A stretch of DNA of 42,247 nt from Candidatus Marithrix sp. (GTDB taxonomy: Bacteria > Pseudomonadota > Gammaproteobacteria > Beggiatoales > Beggiatoaceae), in contig JADGDS010000009.1 in assembly GCA_016744775.1 (NCBI GenBank), positions 1 to 42,247 of the forward strand, written 5' to 3'. The notes under the pieces are model-generated. The model ran no database searches. It had not been told where the DNA came from and saw only the letters and a list, made by a program, of their open reading frames with translations. Shown here one piece after another: positions 16,733 through 25,085 of this stretch (the stretch's first letter is position 1; each line of letters begins with the position of its first letter). The translations under genes were made by a program, and so were the position numbers.

Positions 16733-18112
16733 TTAAAACTTATCTCCCAACAAAAATTCGAGTGCGCGATCTAGGCGAATATGTGGAAGCCCGCTGCCGT
16801 GTATATTGGCTAAACGTGGGGGTTTGAAATCCAGAAAGTGAAATCTGTCTTTTATCCATTCTTCCGGTAATGGGGTTTTTACTGGTACTTCGCCGGGAAA
16901 TAGGGCGATTGGTTTATTTGATTCTATCGGTACGCCTTTTATACAAGAAATTCTTTGACCCTGATAGGTGGCATGAGCCGCTTGTGTGCATTTTACTGAT
17001 GCTAGTGCTAAGGTTTGAGTATCTACCCCTTCAAAAGTAGCGTGGTTGTGAGTGTTTGCTAGCATGTTTTGCAGAAATGTTTCTAAATTTGGCAATTGTT
17101 CTGGTGTTACATGATCGGCTTTTGTGGCAGCAAATAAGATTTTATCAATTTTTAAACCAAATAGTTTGTTTAGTAATCCTGATTTTCCATATTGAAAACT
17201 TTTTAGTACCATATTCAGCGAATCACGCATATCTATAAAAGTTGGATGACCTTTGTTAAAGGCTTTTAATACATCTGCTAGTATTATTTGACGATCAAAG
17301 CTAGAAAAATGTTCTTTGTAAAATTTTTTTACTATGTATTCTTTATAATATTCATACCTTTTTTTCATTTCTGTATAAATAGTATTATTTTCATCATCAT
17401 TTTCATGAATATTAAATAATGGACAAAATTCTAATACAGGTGCCCCTTTTAAATCATCTCCGGGCATGGTAAAACGTCCGGGTTGTAACAAATTTAATCC
17501 ATATTTGTTTTTACATTTATGTAAAAAATCTGTATATAAAACACTAGCTTCTCGTATGATTGTTTCATTTACGTTATCGCTAGGATTAAAAGTGTCCAGA
17601 AATGCTCGCCATTTTTCTGATAACGATAAACGTGGTTCCTGTTTACATAGTTCAACTATTTGTTGAGACCATTGTTCATAAGTCAATTCTAATAGTGGTA
17701 AATCTAATAACCATTCGCCGGGATAGTCAATAATATCAACATATAAGGTACTAACAGGAGAAATGTGTTTGGTCAAAGGATTATTAGAAATATAACGAAT
17801 TGCTAATCTGAGTTCGCTGATGCCGCTGGTTGGCTCGGGCCATCTTGGAGGTTCTCCACATAATTGTTCTATCGCTTGATCATAGCGAAATGATGGAATA
17901 TGCAAATCTGGTTGTGGCATTGCTTTTGTACCGCGTAAGCGTCCACTATTTGCGATTTGAAAAAATGGTAAATGTGAAGTTTCTGTACCATGTAATAATT
18001 GATGTACTAATGAAGTAATAAAAACGGTTTTACCGCTGCGACTTAAGCCGGTAACAGCTAATTTTACTTCTTTATCAAGTGTGCGATTAATTCGTGATAG
18101 CCATTCGTTCAT
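16733..18112 (-). CDS. ycjX: YcjX-family P-loop NTPase (DUF463)
   Basis: 459 residues, the usual length for YcjX. The P-loop AVTGLSRSGKTVFITSLVHQ is at about 19-38. IIDYPGEWLLDLPLL (near 126-140) supplies the DxPGEW switch. LFAATKADHVTPEQLP (near 330) matches the xxTKADH base-recognition motif of the family. YcjX proteins are cytosolic GTP/ATP-binding proteins linked to stress, in Escherichia coli in the pspF/ycjXF region. They usually stand next to a YcjF membrane partner. None is present here; a 5-oxoprolinase gene follows 9 bases later. The start at 18112 leaves 78 bases to the divergent AlbA_2 gene, which must hold both promoters. Confidence 0.88.
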   Translation of the reverse strand: MNEWLSRINRTLDKEVKLAVTGLSRSGKTVFITSLVHQLLHGTETSHLPFFQIANSGRLRGTKAMPQPDLHIPSFRYDQAIEQLCGEPPRWPEPTSGISELRLAIRYISNNPLTKHISPVSTLYVDIIDYPGEWLLDLPLLELTYEQWSQQIVELCKQEPRLSLSEKWRAFLDTFNPSDNVNETIIREASVLYTDFLHKCKNKYGLNLLQPGRFTMPGDDLKGAPVLEFCPLFNIHENDDENNTIYTEMKKRYEYYKEYIVKKFYKEHFSSFDRQIILADVLKAFNKGHPTFIDMRDSLNMVLKSFQYGKSGLLNKLFGLKIDKILFAATKADHVTPEQLPNLETFLQNMLANTHNHATFEGVDTQTLALASVKCTQAAHATYQGQRISCIKGVPIESNKPIALFPGEVPVKTPLPEEWIKDRFHFLDFKPPRLANIHGSGLPHIRLDRALEFLLGDKF

Positions 18113-18190
18113 ATTGGTATAATCATATTAGGTGTGTTGTATAATATTATATAGGAGTTACATTAAAAATGCAGTATTTAGGAAATTTAA

Positions 18191-19342
18191 ATGATAGATT
18201 CTGAATTACAAGAGATTATTCAACAAGGAGAAAATTCTTCTGTTGAATTTAAAGAATATGGTGTTAAAAATGACTCTTTAGCTAAAGAAATGGTTGCTTT
18301 TGCTAATAGTCAAGGTGGTGTGATTCTTTTAGGTGTTACTGATAGTGGTACTATCAGTGGTATTCCAACTGATTCTGGTTTAGAAGAAAGGATTATGAAT
18401 ATTGCTAGAGATAGTATTATTCCAGCATTAGAACCACAATTTGAACAATATTCCTTTGAAGAAAAGACGCTTGCAATCATTATAATAGCCAAAGGTAAGG
18501 ATAAACCTTATCAAACTGCCGGAAAATATTATATTCGTGTTGGTTCAACCAATAGAATGGCTTCGCAATCTGAATTGATGCGTTTATTTCAAGCCGCTGG
18601 TATATTTCATTATGATGCTAATGGCGTTGAAAAGACTGGTATTAGTGATTTTAATTTTACTGAACTTGATCGTTATTTTAGTGAGTATCATATACATTTT
18701 TCTAAACAGTCTGAACAGGATAAGCAACGTTTGCTGATTAATACTGATCTTATGACTGAGGATGGGCAAGCTACTGTTGGTGGTTTGTTAATGTTTGGAA
18801 TTAATCCTGAACGCTATTTGCCACAATCTGGTATTAGTTTTGCGAATTTTGCTGGGACTGAAATTCAGAGTGAATTGATTGATAAACAAAATGTTACTGG
18901 ACCTTTGCCATTTCTTGTGGATCGTACTTTAGCTATCATTAAAAGTCTTTTACCAGTTCCTTCGGATATTAAAGATGGAAAACGTGAAAACTTACGTGTT
19001 TATCCTCCTATGAAGGTTTTTCGAGAGTTAATCGTGAATGCTTGTGTACATCGAAATTATGCGATTGTAGGTTCAAAAATACGAATTTTAATGTTTAGTG
19101 ATCGTATTGAATTTATAAGCCCGGGCAGATTACCAAATACTGTAACTATTGAAAAATTAAAACTAGGTGTTTCTTATTCGAGCAATCCAATTTTGCTTAA
19201 GTTTATGGATAATTTAGGTTATGTGGAACGTTTAGGTAGAGGTTTACCTATGGTGTATTATGAAGTCAAAAATTTAGGTAAAGAAGTTATATTTAAAGAA
19301 TTAGGTGAGGAATTTAGAGTTATTGTTCCTATTATTTTCTAG
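18191..19342 (+). CDS. AlbA_2 (Schlafen-like) and HATPase transcriptional-regulator-like protein
   Basis: 383 residues. The N-terminal AlbA_2/Slfn domain includes ENSSVEFKEYG (13-23), VAFANSQGGVILLGVTDSG (36-54), IIPALEPQFEQ and YYIRVGSTNRMASQSE. The C-terminal half has the HATPase_c_4/RecG-like region, YPPMKVFRELIVNACVHRNY (near 273-292), RIEFISPGRLPNTVTIEKL and GYVERLGRGLPMVYYEVKNL. Such proteins are often annotated as regulators or RecG-like, and many sit in defence or toxin-antitoxin neighbourhoods. The AlbA_2 domain suggests nucleic-acid binding. It is monocistronic: divergent from the ycjX-like gene and followed by a large inverted repeat. Function is unproven for the family. Confidence 0.85.
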   Translation: MIDSELQEIIQQGENSSVEFKEYGVKNDSLAKEMVAFANSQGGVILLGVTDSGTISGIPTDSGLEERIMNIARDSIIPALEPQFEQYSFEEKTLAIIIIAKGKDKPYQTAGKYYIRVGSTNRMASQSELMRLFQAAGIFHYDANGVEKTGISDFNFTELDRYFSEYHIHFSKQSEQDKQRLLINTDLMTEDGQATVGGLLMFGINPERYLPQSGISFANFAGTEIQSELIDKQNVTGPLPFLVDRTLAIIKSLLPVPSDIKDGKRENLRVYPPMKVFRELIVNACVHRNYAIVGSKIRILMFSDRIEFISPGRLPNTVTIEKLKLGVSYSSNPILLKFMDNLGYVERLGRGLPMVYYEVKNLGKEVIFKELGEEFRVIVPIIF

Positions 19343-19370
19343 CAAGGATAAACTTACCAACTGTTATAAG

Positions 19371-19633
19371 TTGCCCCTGAAAGGGGCTGACATACCAGCC
19401 TAGGGCAACGCCCTAGGGATGTATGGTTTCAAATTTTAGCCCTGAAAGGGCGATATATAAACAATGATTATCAATACAAAATATATTGTTAATCATATTC
19501 AATATGGTATTTTTTGTTTTCATAAATTCTCAAAAATAACGTTTTATGTATCGCCCTTTCAGGGCTAAAATTCTAAACAAATCAATCCTAGGGCGTTGCC
19601 CTAGGCTGGTATGTCAGCCCCTTTCAGGGGCAA
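19371..19633. mobile_element. 263-bp composite inverted-repeat element
   Basis: Left arm about 19371-19463 and right arm about 19541-19633 are inverted copies of ~92 bp with a few mismatches. The largest mismatch block is around 19420-19432 against 19573-19585. Each arm carries three nested hairpins: GCCCCTGAAAGGGGC, CCTAGGGCAACGCCCTAGG and GCCCTGAAAGGGC. The centre (~77 bp) is A/T-rich and non-coding. No transposase and no clear target duplication were found. It fills the 395-base gap between the AlbA_2 gene and the CHAT gene, and its own hairpins would end transcription in either direction. Confidence 0.8.
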
Positions 19634-19737
19634 TGAAATTGACTGTTTATATGTAATCCATGTAAATTTTGTGATATAATTTTTTCATATCAATCAGATG
19701 CCATGCTAAATCACAGTTCTAACATTGATACCAAAAT

Positions 19738-22467
19738 ATGAATTTCCAACTCGAAATAGACAAAGCCTATGCAGCCGAAGATCGCTATACACAATACAGT
19801 GATATGCAAGGTTTAAATGAAGCCATAGCAATATGGGAAGGAATTTTAAATCATCCTGAGTTTGATAATTTTGACAATGAAGCACGCTTGGGGCTACTTC
19901 ATAATAGTGCTATTACATATAATTATCGTTATAAAGAGATAGGTAACTTGGCGGATTTAGACAACTATATTTTGTTAAAGAAAAAAGCCTTAGAACTTAC
20001 CCCCAAGACTGAATTGCCAAAAATGTTCCTAAATCTTGCAGATGGTTTCATAGATCGTTATGATCACAGCAGTGAACTGAAAAACTTGAAAGAGAGCATT
20101 TCATACCGTGAACAAGCCGTGAAGTTGACCCCAAACGATTCGCCTAAGTTGTCAGGAATATTCAACAATCTAGCTATTGGATTCAAAAAATACTACAATC
20201 ACAGCCACGAGCAGGAAAGCTTGGAAAACTGCATATCATATTGGCAAAAAGCTGTGATTATTACCCCTGAATATCCAGACATGCTCAACAATCTAGCTAA
20301 TAGTCTCAAAGAACGCTACAATCGCTATGGAAAGCTGGAAGACTTGGAAAACTGCATCTTGTATTTAGAAAAGGCGGTGGAACTTGCTTCCAAGAATAAT
20401 AATTTATCTGATTTGTTGCCAAGTTTGCATAAAAATCTGGATACTGCATGTAAAGAGCGCGACAATTGTAATGACAAATCGGAAGACTTGAAAAACAGCA
20501 TATCGAAGTTGAAATTGCTTGTGAAGCAGACCCCAGAAAATTCGCGTGAGTTACCAAGTTTGTTCAACAATTTGGCTATTAAGCTCCGTGACTATTACAA
20601 AACTAGCAACAATCTGGTAGATTTAGAAGAAAGTATCTCTTCTTCACGAAAGGCAATAAACCTAATCCCAGATAATTCGCCTGATTTGCCAAATTTGCTC
20701 AACACTCTGGCTAATGGACTTCGTAAACACTACGACGCTAGCGGCAAACTGGCAAATTTAGAACAAGGCAAACAAGCTTATCAAAAATCAACAGAAAAAG
20801 GGTTGGAAATTGCGCTTGAAGCAGGATTAACAAGTGCAAAAAACTGGCTACTATGGGCTTTTGAACGTCAATCATGGCAAGAAGTTACACAAGCTTACTC
20901 CTATGCTTATAAATCCGGTACACGTCTTGTACAAACTCAATTATTACGTCAACATCAAGAATCATGGTTAAAAAATATTCAAGGTTTAGCTGCTAAAGCC
21001 GCTTATGCTTATGCTAAACTGGAACAGTTTGATAAAGCTGTTGTGACACTAGAGCGTGGTTTAGCACAATTATTGAGTGAAACTTTAGCGCGTGAACGGG
21101 TTGATTTAGAAGACTTAAAGTCTCAGCGGCAAGATTTATATCAGGCTTACAACGAGGCTATTGATGCTTGGCAACAAGCACAAAATTTAGCAGATAGAGA
21201 ACAATTACAAGCCGCTCGTCAAAAATTAGATGCAAGCATTGCGGCTATTCGTGAAATAAAAGGCTATGAAGACTTTTTAGCAGCACCAGAATTTAAAGAT
21301 ATTACCATAGCAGCTGAAAATACAACGCTTGTTTATCTGCTCACCACTGAGGAAGGTGGATTGGCTTTGATTGTTTCTGGTAATAAAGTTAAACCAGTGT
21401 GGTTGCCGAAATTTGAGAACCTCAACAAGCTTATAACTCACTACTTAACATCTTATAAAAGGTGGCATTGTGCAGAAAATGAAAACGAAAAAAAATCGTA
21501 TGAAGAAAAATGGCTTAAAATCCTAGAAGAAATCACAGCATGGTTATGGTCAAGCATTATGGAACCCGTAATTCAAGCTTTACCAAAAGATGCTCACTGT
21601 ACCTTAATTCCAACTGGATTATTAAACTTATTACCACTTCATGCCGCTTGGAAAGCCGATAATACTAAACCAACCGGTAAATATTATGCCTTAGATGCTT
21701 TAACTATAAACTATGCGCCTAATGCTCGTAGTTTATATGCTGCTCAACAAATAGCAGCACAAATCAGCCCTGATAATTTACTAGCAATTCAAGAGCCTTT
21801 GCCAGTCACAGCTAACCGATTACCTAATACCAAACATGAAGTTAAAACAGTTATTTCTCATTTTCCACAACATAAAGTCTTAAAAGAACAGAAGGCAACA
21901 CGCGCTGTTATCATAGAGGCTTTACCAAACTATAATGTCTTACATTTTTCTGGTCATGGTTTTGCAGACTTGGAAAATCCAGCACAAAGCGGCTTAGTCA
22001 TGGCAAATGATGAAGCATTAACGCTAGAAGATTTGCTAAAATTACGCCTAAAAGGCATACGATTAGTAACGTTATCAGCTTGTGAAACTGGTTTAGCTGG
22101 AACAACATTACCAGATGAAGTAGTAAACTTACCAACTGGGCTATTACAAGCAGGAGTAGCAGGAGTTGCCGCATCCCTTTGGACAGTTGCAGATTTAAGC
22201 ACAATGATGTTAATATCATACTTTTATGACTTATGGCGTATCGAAAAATTAGAACCGGTACAAGCCTTACGACAAGCACAGATTTGGATGCGTGATACCA
22301 CCGATGCAGAAAAACGGGAATATTTTAAAGACATTCGCGCTGGTAAACAAACAGTAAAAATGGCAAAAGCAACTGCAACTCATTTGCAGAATCAGATGTC
22401 AAATTCAGATCAACGGACATATCAACATCCATATCATTGGGCAGCGTTTGGATTTGTTGGAGTATAA
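19738..22467 (+). CDS. TPR-CHAT caspase-like protease
   Basis: 909 residues. Residues ~20-350 hold about seven TPR-like repeats of roughly 44 residues (LNNLANSLKERYNRYGKLED and variants such as LFNNLAIKLRDYYKTSNNLV). Residues ~350-540 are helical (AYAKLEQFDKAVVTLERGLA). Residues ~560-909 form a CHAT domain: VLHFSGHGFAD with His740 and LVTLSACETGLAG with Cys782, the caspase-type dyad. ASLWTVADLSTMML and the HPYHWAAFGFVG end are also typical. CHAT proteases are activated by partner proteins and cleave specific targets in several bacterial conflict systems. The catalytic pair is intact. It heads a plus-strand gene set with a toxin-antitoxin pair, a zinc ribbon and a membrane protein. Confidence 0.9.
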   Translation: MNFQLEIDKAYAAEDRYTQYSDMQGLNEAIAIWEGILNHPEFDNFDNEARLGLLHNSAITYNYRYKEIGNLADLDNYILLKKKALELTPKTELPKMFLNLADGFIDRYDHSSELKNLKESISYREQAVKLTPNDSPKLSGIFNNLAIGFKKYYNHSHEQESLENCISYWQKAVIITPEYPDMLNNLANSLKERYNRYGKLEDLENCILYLEKAVELASKNNNLSDLLPSLHKNLDTACKERDNCNDKSEDLKNSISKLKLLVKQTPENSRELPSLFNNLAIKLRDYYKTSNNLVDLEESISSSRKAINLIPDNSPDLPNLLNTLANGLRKHYDASGKLANLEQGKQAYQKSTEKGLEIALEAGLTSAKNWLLWAFERQSWQEVTQAYSYAYKSGTRLVQTQLLRQHQESWLKNIQGLAAKAAYAYAKLEQFDKAVVTLERGLAQLLSETLARERVDLEDLKSQRQDLYQAYNEAIDAWQQAQNLADREQLQAARQKLDASIAAIREIKGYEDFLAAPEFKDITIAAENTTLVYLLTTEEGGLALIVSGNKVKPVWLPKFENLNKLITHYLTSYKRWHCAENENEKKSYEEKWLKILEEITAWLWSSIMEPVIQALPKDAHCTLIPTGLLNLLPLHAAWKADNTKPTGKYYALDALTINYAPNARSLYAAQQIAAQISPDNLLAIQEPLPVTANRLPNTKHEVKTVISHFPQHKVLKEQKATRAVIIEALPNYNVLHFSGHGFADLENPAQSGLVMANDEALTLEDLLKLRLKGIRLVTLSACETGLAGTTLPDEVVNLPTGLLQAGVAGVAASLWTVADLSTMMLISYFYDLWRIEKLEPVQALRQAQIWMRDTTDAEKREYFKDIRAGKQTVKMAKATATHLQNQMSNSDQRTYQHPYHWAAFGFVGV

Positions 22468-22472
22468 CCATC

Positions 22473-22505
22473 AGACCTGACAGGTTTTTAAAACCTGTCA
22501 GGTCT
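22473..22505. repeat. 33-bp perfect hairpin after the CHAT gene
   Basis: AGACCTGACAGG, then TTTTTAAAA, then CCTGTCAGGTCT. It lies 6 bases after the CHAT stop codon. It could pause or end transcription, which would separate the protease gene from the genes behind it. It lacks a U-run, so it is not a standard Rho-independent terminator. Related hairpins with inverted arm order occur at 1395-1423 and 1474-1503. Confidence 0.75.
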
Positions 22506-22528
22506 AAAATTATATTGGAGTATAAAAC

Positions 22529-22585
22529 ATGACAATAACAGAATTTAGTAAATTAACTCTATGCGTACTATCCGTTGGAACTTAG
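22529..22585 (+). other. Short leader ORF duplicating the start of the zinc-ribbon gene
   Basis: TGGAGTATAAAAC is followed by ATGACAATAACAGAA. The same context and the same first five codons (MTITE) recur at 23119-23146 in front of the zinc-ribbon gene. The frame here stops after 18 codons (MTITEFSKLTLCVLSVGT). It overlaps the start of the BrnT-like gene (22561). It looks like a decapitated gene start left when the toxin-antitoxin pair was inserted, now possibly used for translational coupling. Confidence 0.55.
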
Positions 22586-22839
22586 AAAAGAATAAAATAT
22601 TAAAACAAGAACGAAGTATATGCTTTGATGATGTACTAATAGCGATTGAAGAAGATAAATTATTAGCCATTGAAGCCCATCCAAATAAAGAGCAATATCC
22701 ACATCAAAGAATTTTGATCGTCAATATTCAAGGATATATCCATATTGTTCCGTTTGTGGAAGATAAGCAAGGAATTTTTTTAAAAACTGTATTCCCTAGT
22801 AGAACTTATCACAAGAAATATAAACACCTTATTTCATAA
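22561..22839 (+). CDS. BrnT-like toxin
   Basis: 92 residues: MRTIRWNLEKNKILKQERSI, then CFDDVLIAIEEDKLLAIEAH, then ILIVNIQGYIHIVPFVEDKQ and FLKTVFPSRTYHKKY. The order of an N-terminal W-x-x-E-K-N segment, an F-D-D-V helix, central strands and a closing F-x-K-T-x-x-P-S-R strand fits small RelE/BrnT-fold toxins. The next gene, 12 bases on, is a CopG/BrnA-like antitoxin, so toxin precedes antitoxin as in brnTA. BrnT enzymes are ribonucleases. It starts inside a short leader ORF and has no strong SD of its own. The exact subfamily is uncertain. Confidence 0.7.
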   Translation: MRTIRWNLEKNKILKQERSICFDDVLIAIEEDKLLAIEAHPNKEQYPHQRILIVNIQGYIHIVPFVEDKQGIFLKTVFPSRTYHKKYKHLIS

Positions 22840-22851
22840 GAGATCACAAAT

Positions 22852-23109
22852 ATGACATACACAGATGATGAAAAAGAACTTTTAGCAGTTTTAGATCGCG
22901 GTGAGTTTGAACCAGAATTAGATCAAGAAACTACTATCAATGCTATTAAGCAAATGGCGTTAAATACTACGCAAAAACAGAAAACAGTTACTGTAAGTCT
23001 GCTTGAAAATGATATTTCTCGACTTAAAGCAGAAGCTGTAAGTCTCGGTATTCCATATCAGATACTTATGAGTTCGGTTATTCATCAGTATCTTGATAGA
23101 AAACTATAA
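22852..23109 (+). CDS. CopG/BrnA-like antitoxin
   Basis: 85 residues. The N-terminal half is acidic (DDEKELLAVLDRGEFEPELD), typical of a toxin-binding arm. The C-terminal half is a ribbon-helix-helix: KTVTVSLLENDISRLKAEAV, then SLGIPYQILMSSVIHQYLDR. The S-x-G-I-P-Y-Q-x-L-x-S-S-x-x-H-x-Y block is diagnostic of CopG-type antitoxins paired with BrnT-like toxins. It lies 12 bases after the toxin gene and 22 bases before the zinc-ribbon gene, in one transcript. It probably represses the pair by binding upstream of 22561, but no operator was identified. Confidence 0.8.
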   Translation: MTYTDDEKELLAVLDRGEFEPELDQETTINAIKQMALNTTQKQKTVTVSLLENDISRLKAEAVSLGIPYQILMSSVIHQYLDRKL

Positions 23110-23131
23110 ACTAATTTTTGGAGTATAAACC

Positions 23132-23470
23132 ATGACAATAACAGAAGAAATTTTAGCAAAAGCTAGGAATTATCGTACTGATAATGAAGAATTAGAACAA
23201 CAACTAGAACAAAAGCTAGAACAAGCAGATGCTCTAGCGGCGGATATTTCAGATTTATTGGAAGATACTGATTTTATGAATCAGCCAGAATCAGAACAAG
23301 CAGGGGCAACTAGATCATATCATCAACCACTAGGCAGAATGATTCAAGTACCATCAGGAATTAAAATCTATAAATGCCCAGAATGCGACTATATCTGGCT
23401 GCAAAATAGAATTGGGGAAACTCCGCCAGAATGTCCTGAACATAATATTACATTACAATTAACTGACTAA
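23132..23470 (+). CDS. Small zinc-ribbon protein of the CHAT locus
   Basis: 112 residues. Residues 18-45 form a charged coiled coil (NEELEQQLEQKLEQADALAA). Residues 82-104 are a zinc ribbon with Cys82, Cys85, Cys101 and His104 (KCPECDYIWL, then PPECPEHN). TTGGAGTATAAACC upstream of the ATG supplies the SD. It ends 5 bases before the membrane protein gene, so the two are tightly coupled. I do not recognise a named family. The coiled coil plus ribbon suggests an adaptor for protein or nucleic acid. A direct repeat of its first codons lies between the CHAT and toxin genes, implying that it once followed the CHAT gene directly. Confidence 0.75.
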   Translation: MTITEEILAKARNYRTDNEELEQQLEQKLEQADALAADISDLLEDTDFMNQPESEQAGATRSYHQPLGRMIQVPSGIKIYKCPECDYIWLQNRIGETPPECPEHNITLQLTD

Positions 23471-23475
23471 ATATA

Positions 23476-24384
23476 ATGATACCAGATTTAAGTGAAGATT
23501 GGATCAATAGCCCGATAAATAAAGGAATAACAATCCTAATAAAATCGGGCATAGTATTTTGGTTAGCTGGCTTAATAGCGTGGCTATATCATCATGGCTA
23601 TGGTGCGACATTTTTAATCGAATTAATCAACAGCACAAGCAAATCAGTACTAATAATAACAATTATATCAATAATAATAGGCATAACAATAATAGCAAGC
23701 TTCCTAAGCCGCTTTGACAAACTAGTAATAAGAATATTAGAAGGCTATTATTGGATACCATGGCTAGCAAATATTTGGACCAAATGGCAAAATAAACGAA
23801 TTGAACTAAAACAGCAACGTTTTCAAGAACTAGGCATAAAAAAAATCCGCCAACCTAATTCTCTAAACCGCACCGAACTAGCAGAATATGCCTACTTAGA
23901 TTGGCAACTAATGTACATACCCAAACCAGAACAACGCCTACCAACAAAATTAGGCAACTTACTACGAGCAATAGAATCACGCCCCGGAGAAAAATATGGA
24001 CTAAACATATTCATATGCTGGCCCCGTTTCTGGCTAATATTACCCGAAAGCGTCAAAACCGAACTAACAACCGCACGAGAAAATATCGAAACCACAGCAA
24101 GAATTTGGCTATGGGGATTATTATTTATACTCTGGACTCCATACACATACTGGGCTATTGCGATCAGCCTAACAAGCATGATATTAGCATACCGTTGGAT
24201 GCTACAAGCGGCGGGAATCTATGGACAACTGATGGAATCTAGCATTGACCTACACCGCCACTTACTCTACAAACAACTACGCTGGGAACTACCAAACAAC
24301 GCGGCAGAAGAAAAACAACAAGGAGAAAAACTAACAGCCTACATCTGGCGTGGCTCCGAAGATGAAAACTTAAAATTAATATAA
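23476..24384 (+). CDS. Multi-pass inner-membrane protein of the CHAT locus
   Basis: 302 residues. Hydrophobic segments: about 17-38, 56-78, and 208-240 as a pair (IWLWGLLFILWTPYTYWAIA, then ISLTSMILAYRW). A cytoplasmic domain of ~120 residues lies between segments 2 and 3. It contains RLPTKLGNLLRAIESRPGEK, then YGLNIFICWPRFWLILPE. The pattern PT-x-LGN-x-LRA...YGL...WPR is one I have seen in an uncharacterised membrane family of several bacterial phyla. The gene follows the zinc-ribbon gene by 5 bases and is the last of the set. As a membrane component beside a CHAT protease it is a candidate effector or anchor. That role is inference. Confidence 0.75.
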   Translation: MIPDLSEDWINSPINKGITILIKSGIVFWLAGLIAWLYHHGYGATFLIELINSTSKSVLIITIISIIIGITIIASFLSRFDKLVIRILEGYYWIPWLANIWTKWQNKRIELKQQRFQELGIKKIRQPNSLNRTELAEYAYLDWQLMYIPKPEQRLPTKLGNLLRAIESRPGEKYGLNIFICWPRFWLILPESVKTELTTARENIETTARIWLWGLLFILWTPYTYWAIAISLTSMILAYRWMLQAAGIYGQLMESSIDLHRHLLYKQLRWELPNNAAEEKQQGEKLTAYIWRGSEDENLKLI

Positions 24385-24464
24385 GGATTATGAGTTGTGA
24401 TAACTAACTTATTATTTTTATATAAATATAACATTCTTCTATCGCAATTTGGTATAATATAAAT

Positions 24465-25013
24465 ATGAATATATTAACAACAGAAATTCTTGACTTTTGG
24501 TTTTCTGAAAAAATCACTCAATATTGGTTTAATTCTACTCCTGAAATAGATCAAGAAATTTGTCAAAAATTTGAATCGGTTTGGGAATTAGCCGCTGATG
24601 CTAAATTAGATGAATGGCGTAATACTGCTGATAGTTGTTTAGCTTTGATTATTGTACTTGATCAATTTCCGCTTAATATGTATCGTAATCAAGCTAAAAG
24701 TTTTTCTACTGAAGCAAAAGCAATTGAAATGGCAAAATATGCTGTTGCACATAAACTTGATCAGCAATTATCTAATGAAAAATTAACTTTTCTGTATATG
24801 CCATTTATGCACAGCGAAAATTTAGCAGATCAAGATCGTTCAGTAACTTTATTTGAAGCGGCTAAACTGGAAAACAATGTACAATTTGCTAGCCATCATC
24901 GCGATATTGTTAAAAAATTTGGTCGTTTTCCACATCGTAATGCAATTTTAGGCAGAGACAGTACAGATGCAGAAATTGAATATTTAAATTCTAAAGAGGC
25001 ATTTTTAGGATAA
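24465..25013 (+). CDS. DUF924 family protein
   Basis: 182 residues, the normal DUF924 length. Motifs in order: ILDFWFSEKITQYWFNSTPE at the N-terminus, LALIIVLDQFPLNMYRNQAK (near 60-79), FLYMPFMHSENLADQDRSV (near 108-126) and DIVKKFGRFPHRNAILGRDS (near 146-165). The family is all-helical with a TPR-like fold. The conserved D-Q-F-x-x-N-x-x-R, P-F-x-H-S-E and F-G-R-F-P-H-R-N motifs look complete. No firm biochemical role is known. It has its own short upstream region with a TATAAT box 8 bases before the ATG and ends before a hairpin shared with the convergent cytochrome gene. Confidence 0.9.
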   Translation: MNILTTEILDFWFSEKITQYWFNSTPEIDQEICQKFESVWELAADAKLDEWRNTADSCLALIIVLDQFPLNMYRNQAKSFSTEAKAIEMAKYAVAHKLDQQLSNEKLTFLYMPFMHSENLADQDRSVTLFEAAKLENNVQFASHHRDIVKKFGRFPHRNAILGRDSTDAEIEYLNSKEAFLG

Positions 25014-25040
25014 ATATAATCCATCAAACGGTTTTAATAT

Positions 25041-25065
25041 CGTTCCCAAGTTTCACTTGGGAACG
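25041..25065. terminator. Hairpin between convergent genes
   Basis: CGTTCCCAAG, then TTTCA, then CTTGGGAACG: a perfect 10-bp stem with a 5-base loop. It stands 27 bases after the DUF924 stop and 20 bases before the stop of the convergent cytochrome b gene, so it can serve both. There is no clear U-run, and the sequence resembles the small CGTTCCCA repeats elsewhere in the window. Confidence 0.5.
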
Positions 25066-25085
25066 CACTGCCTAGAAGCTTTGCT

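Noticed and set aside
21954..22279. Two minus-strand ORFs inside the CHAT gene
   Set aside because: They lie opposite the conserved CHAT catalytic region and show no family features or SD.
22473..22505. Rho-independent terminator for the CHAT gene
   Set aside because: The hairpin is strong, but no U-run follows and the same unit occurs inside a MITE, so I list it as a repeat.
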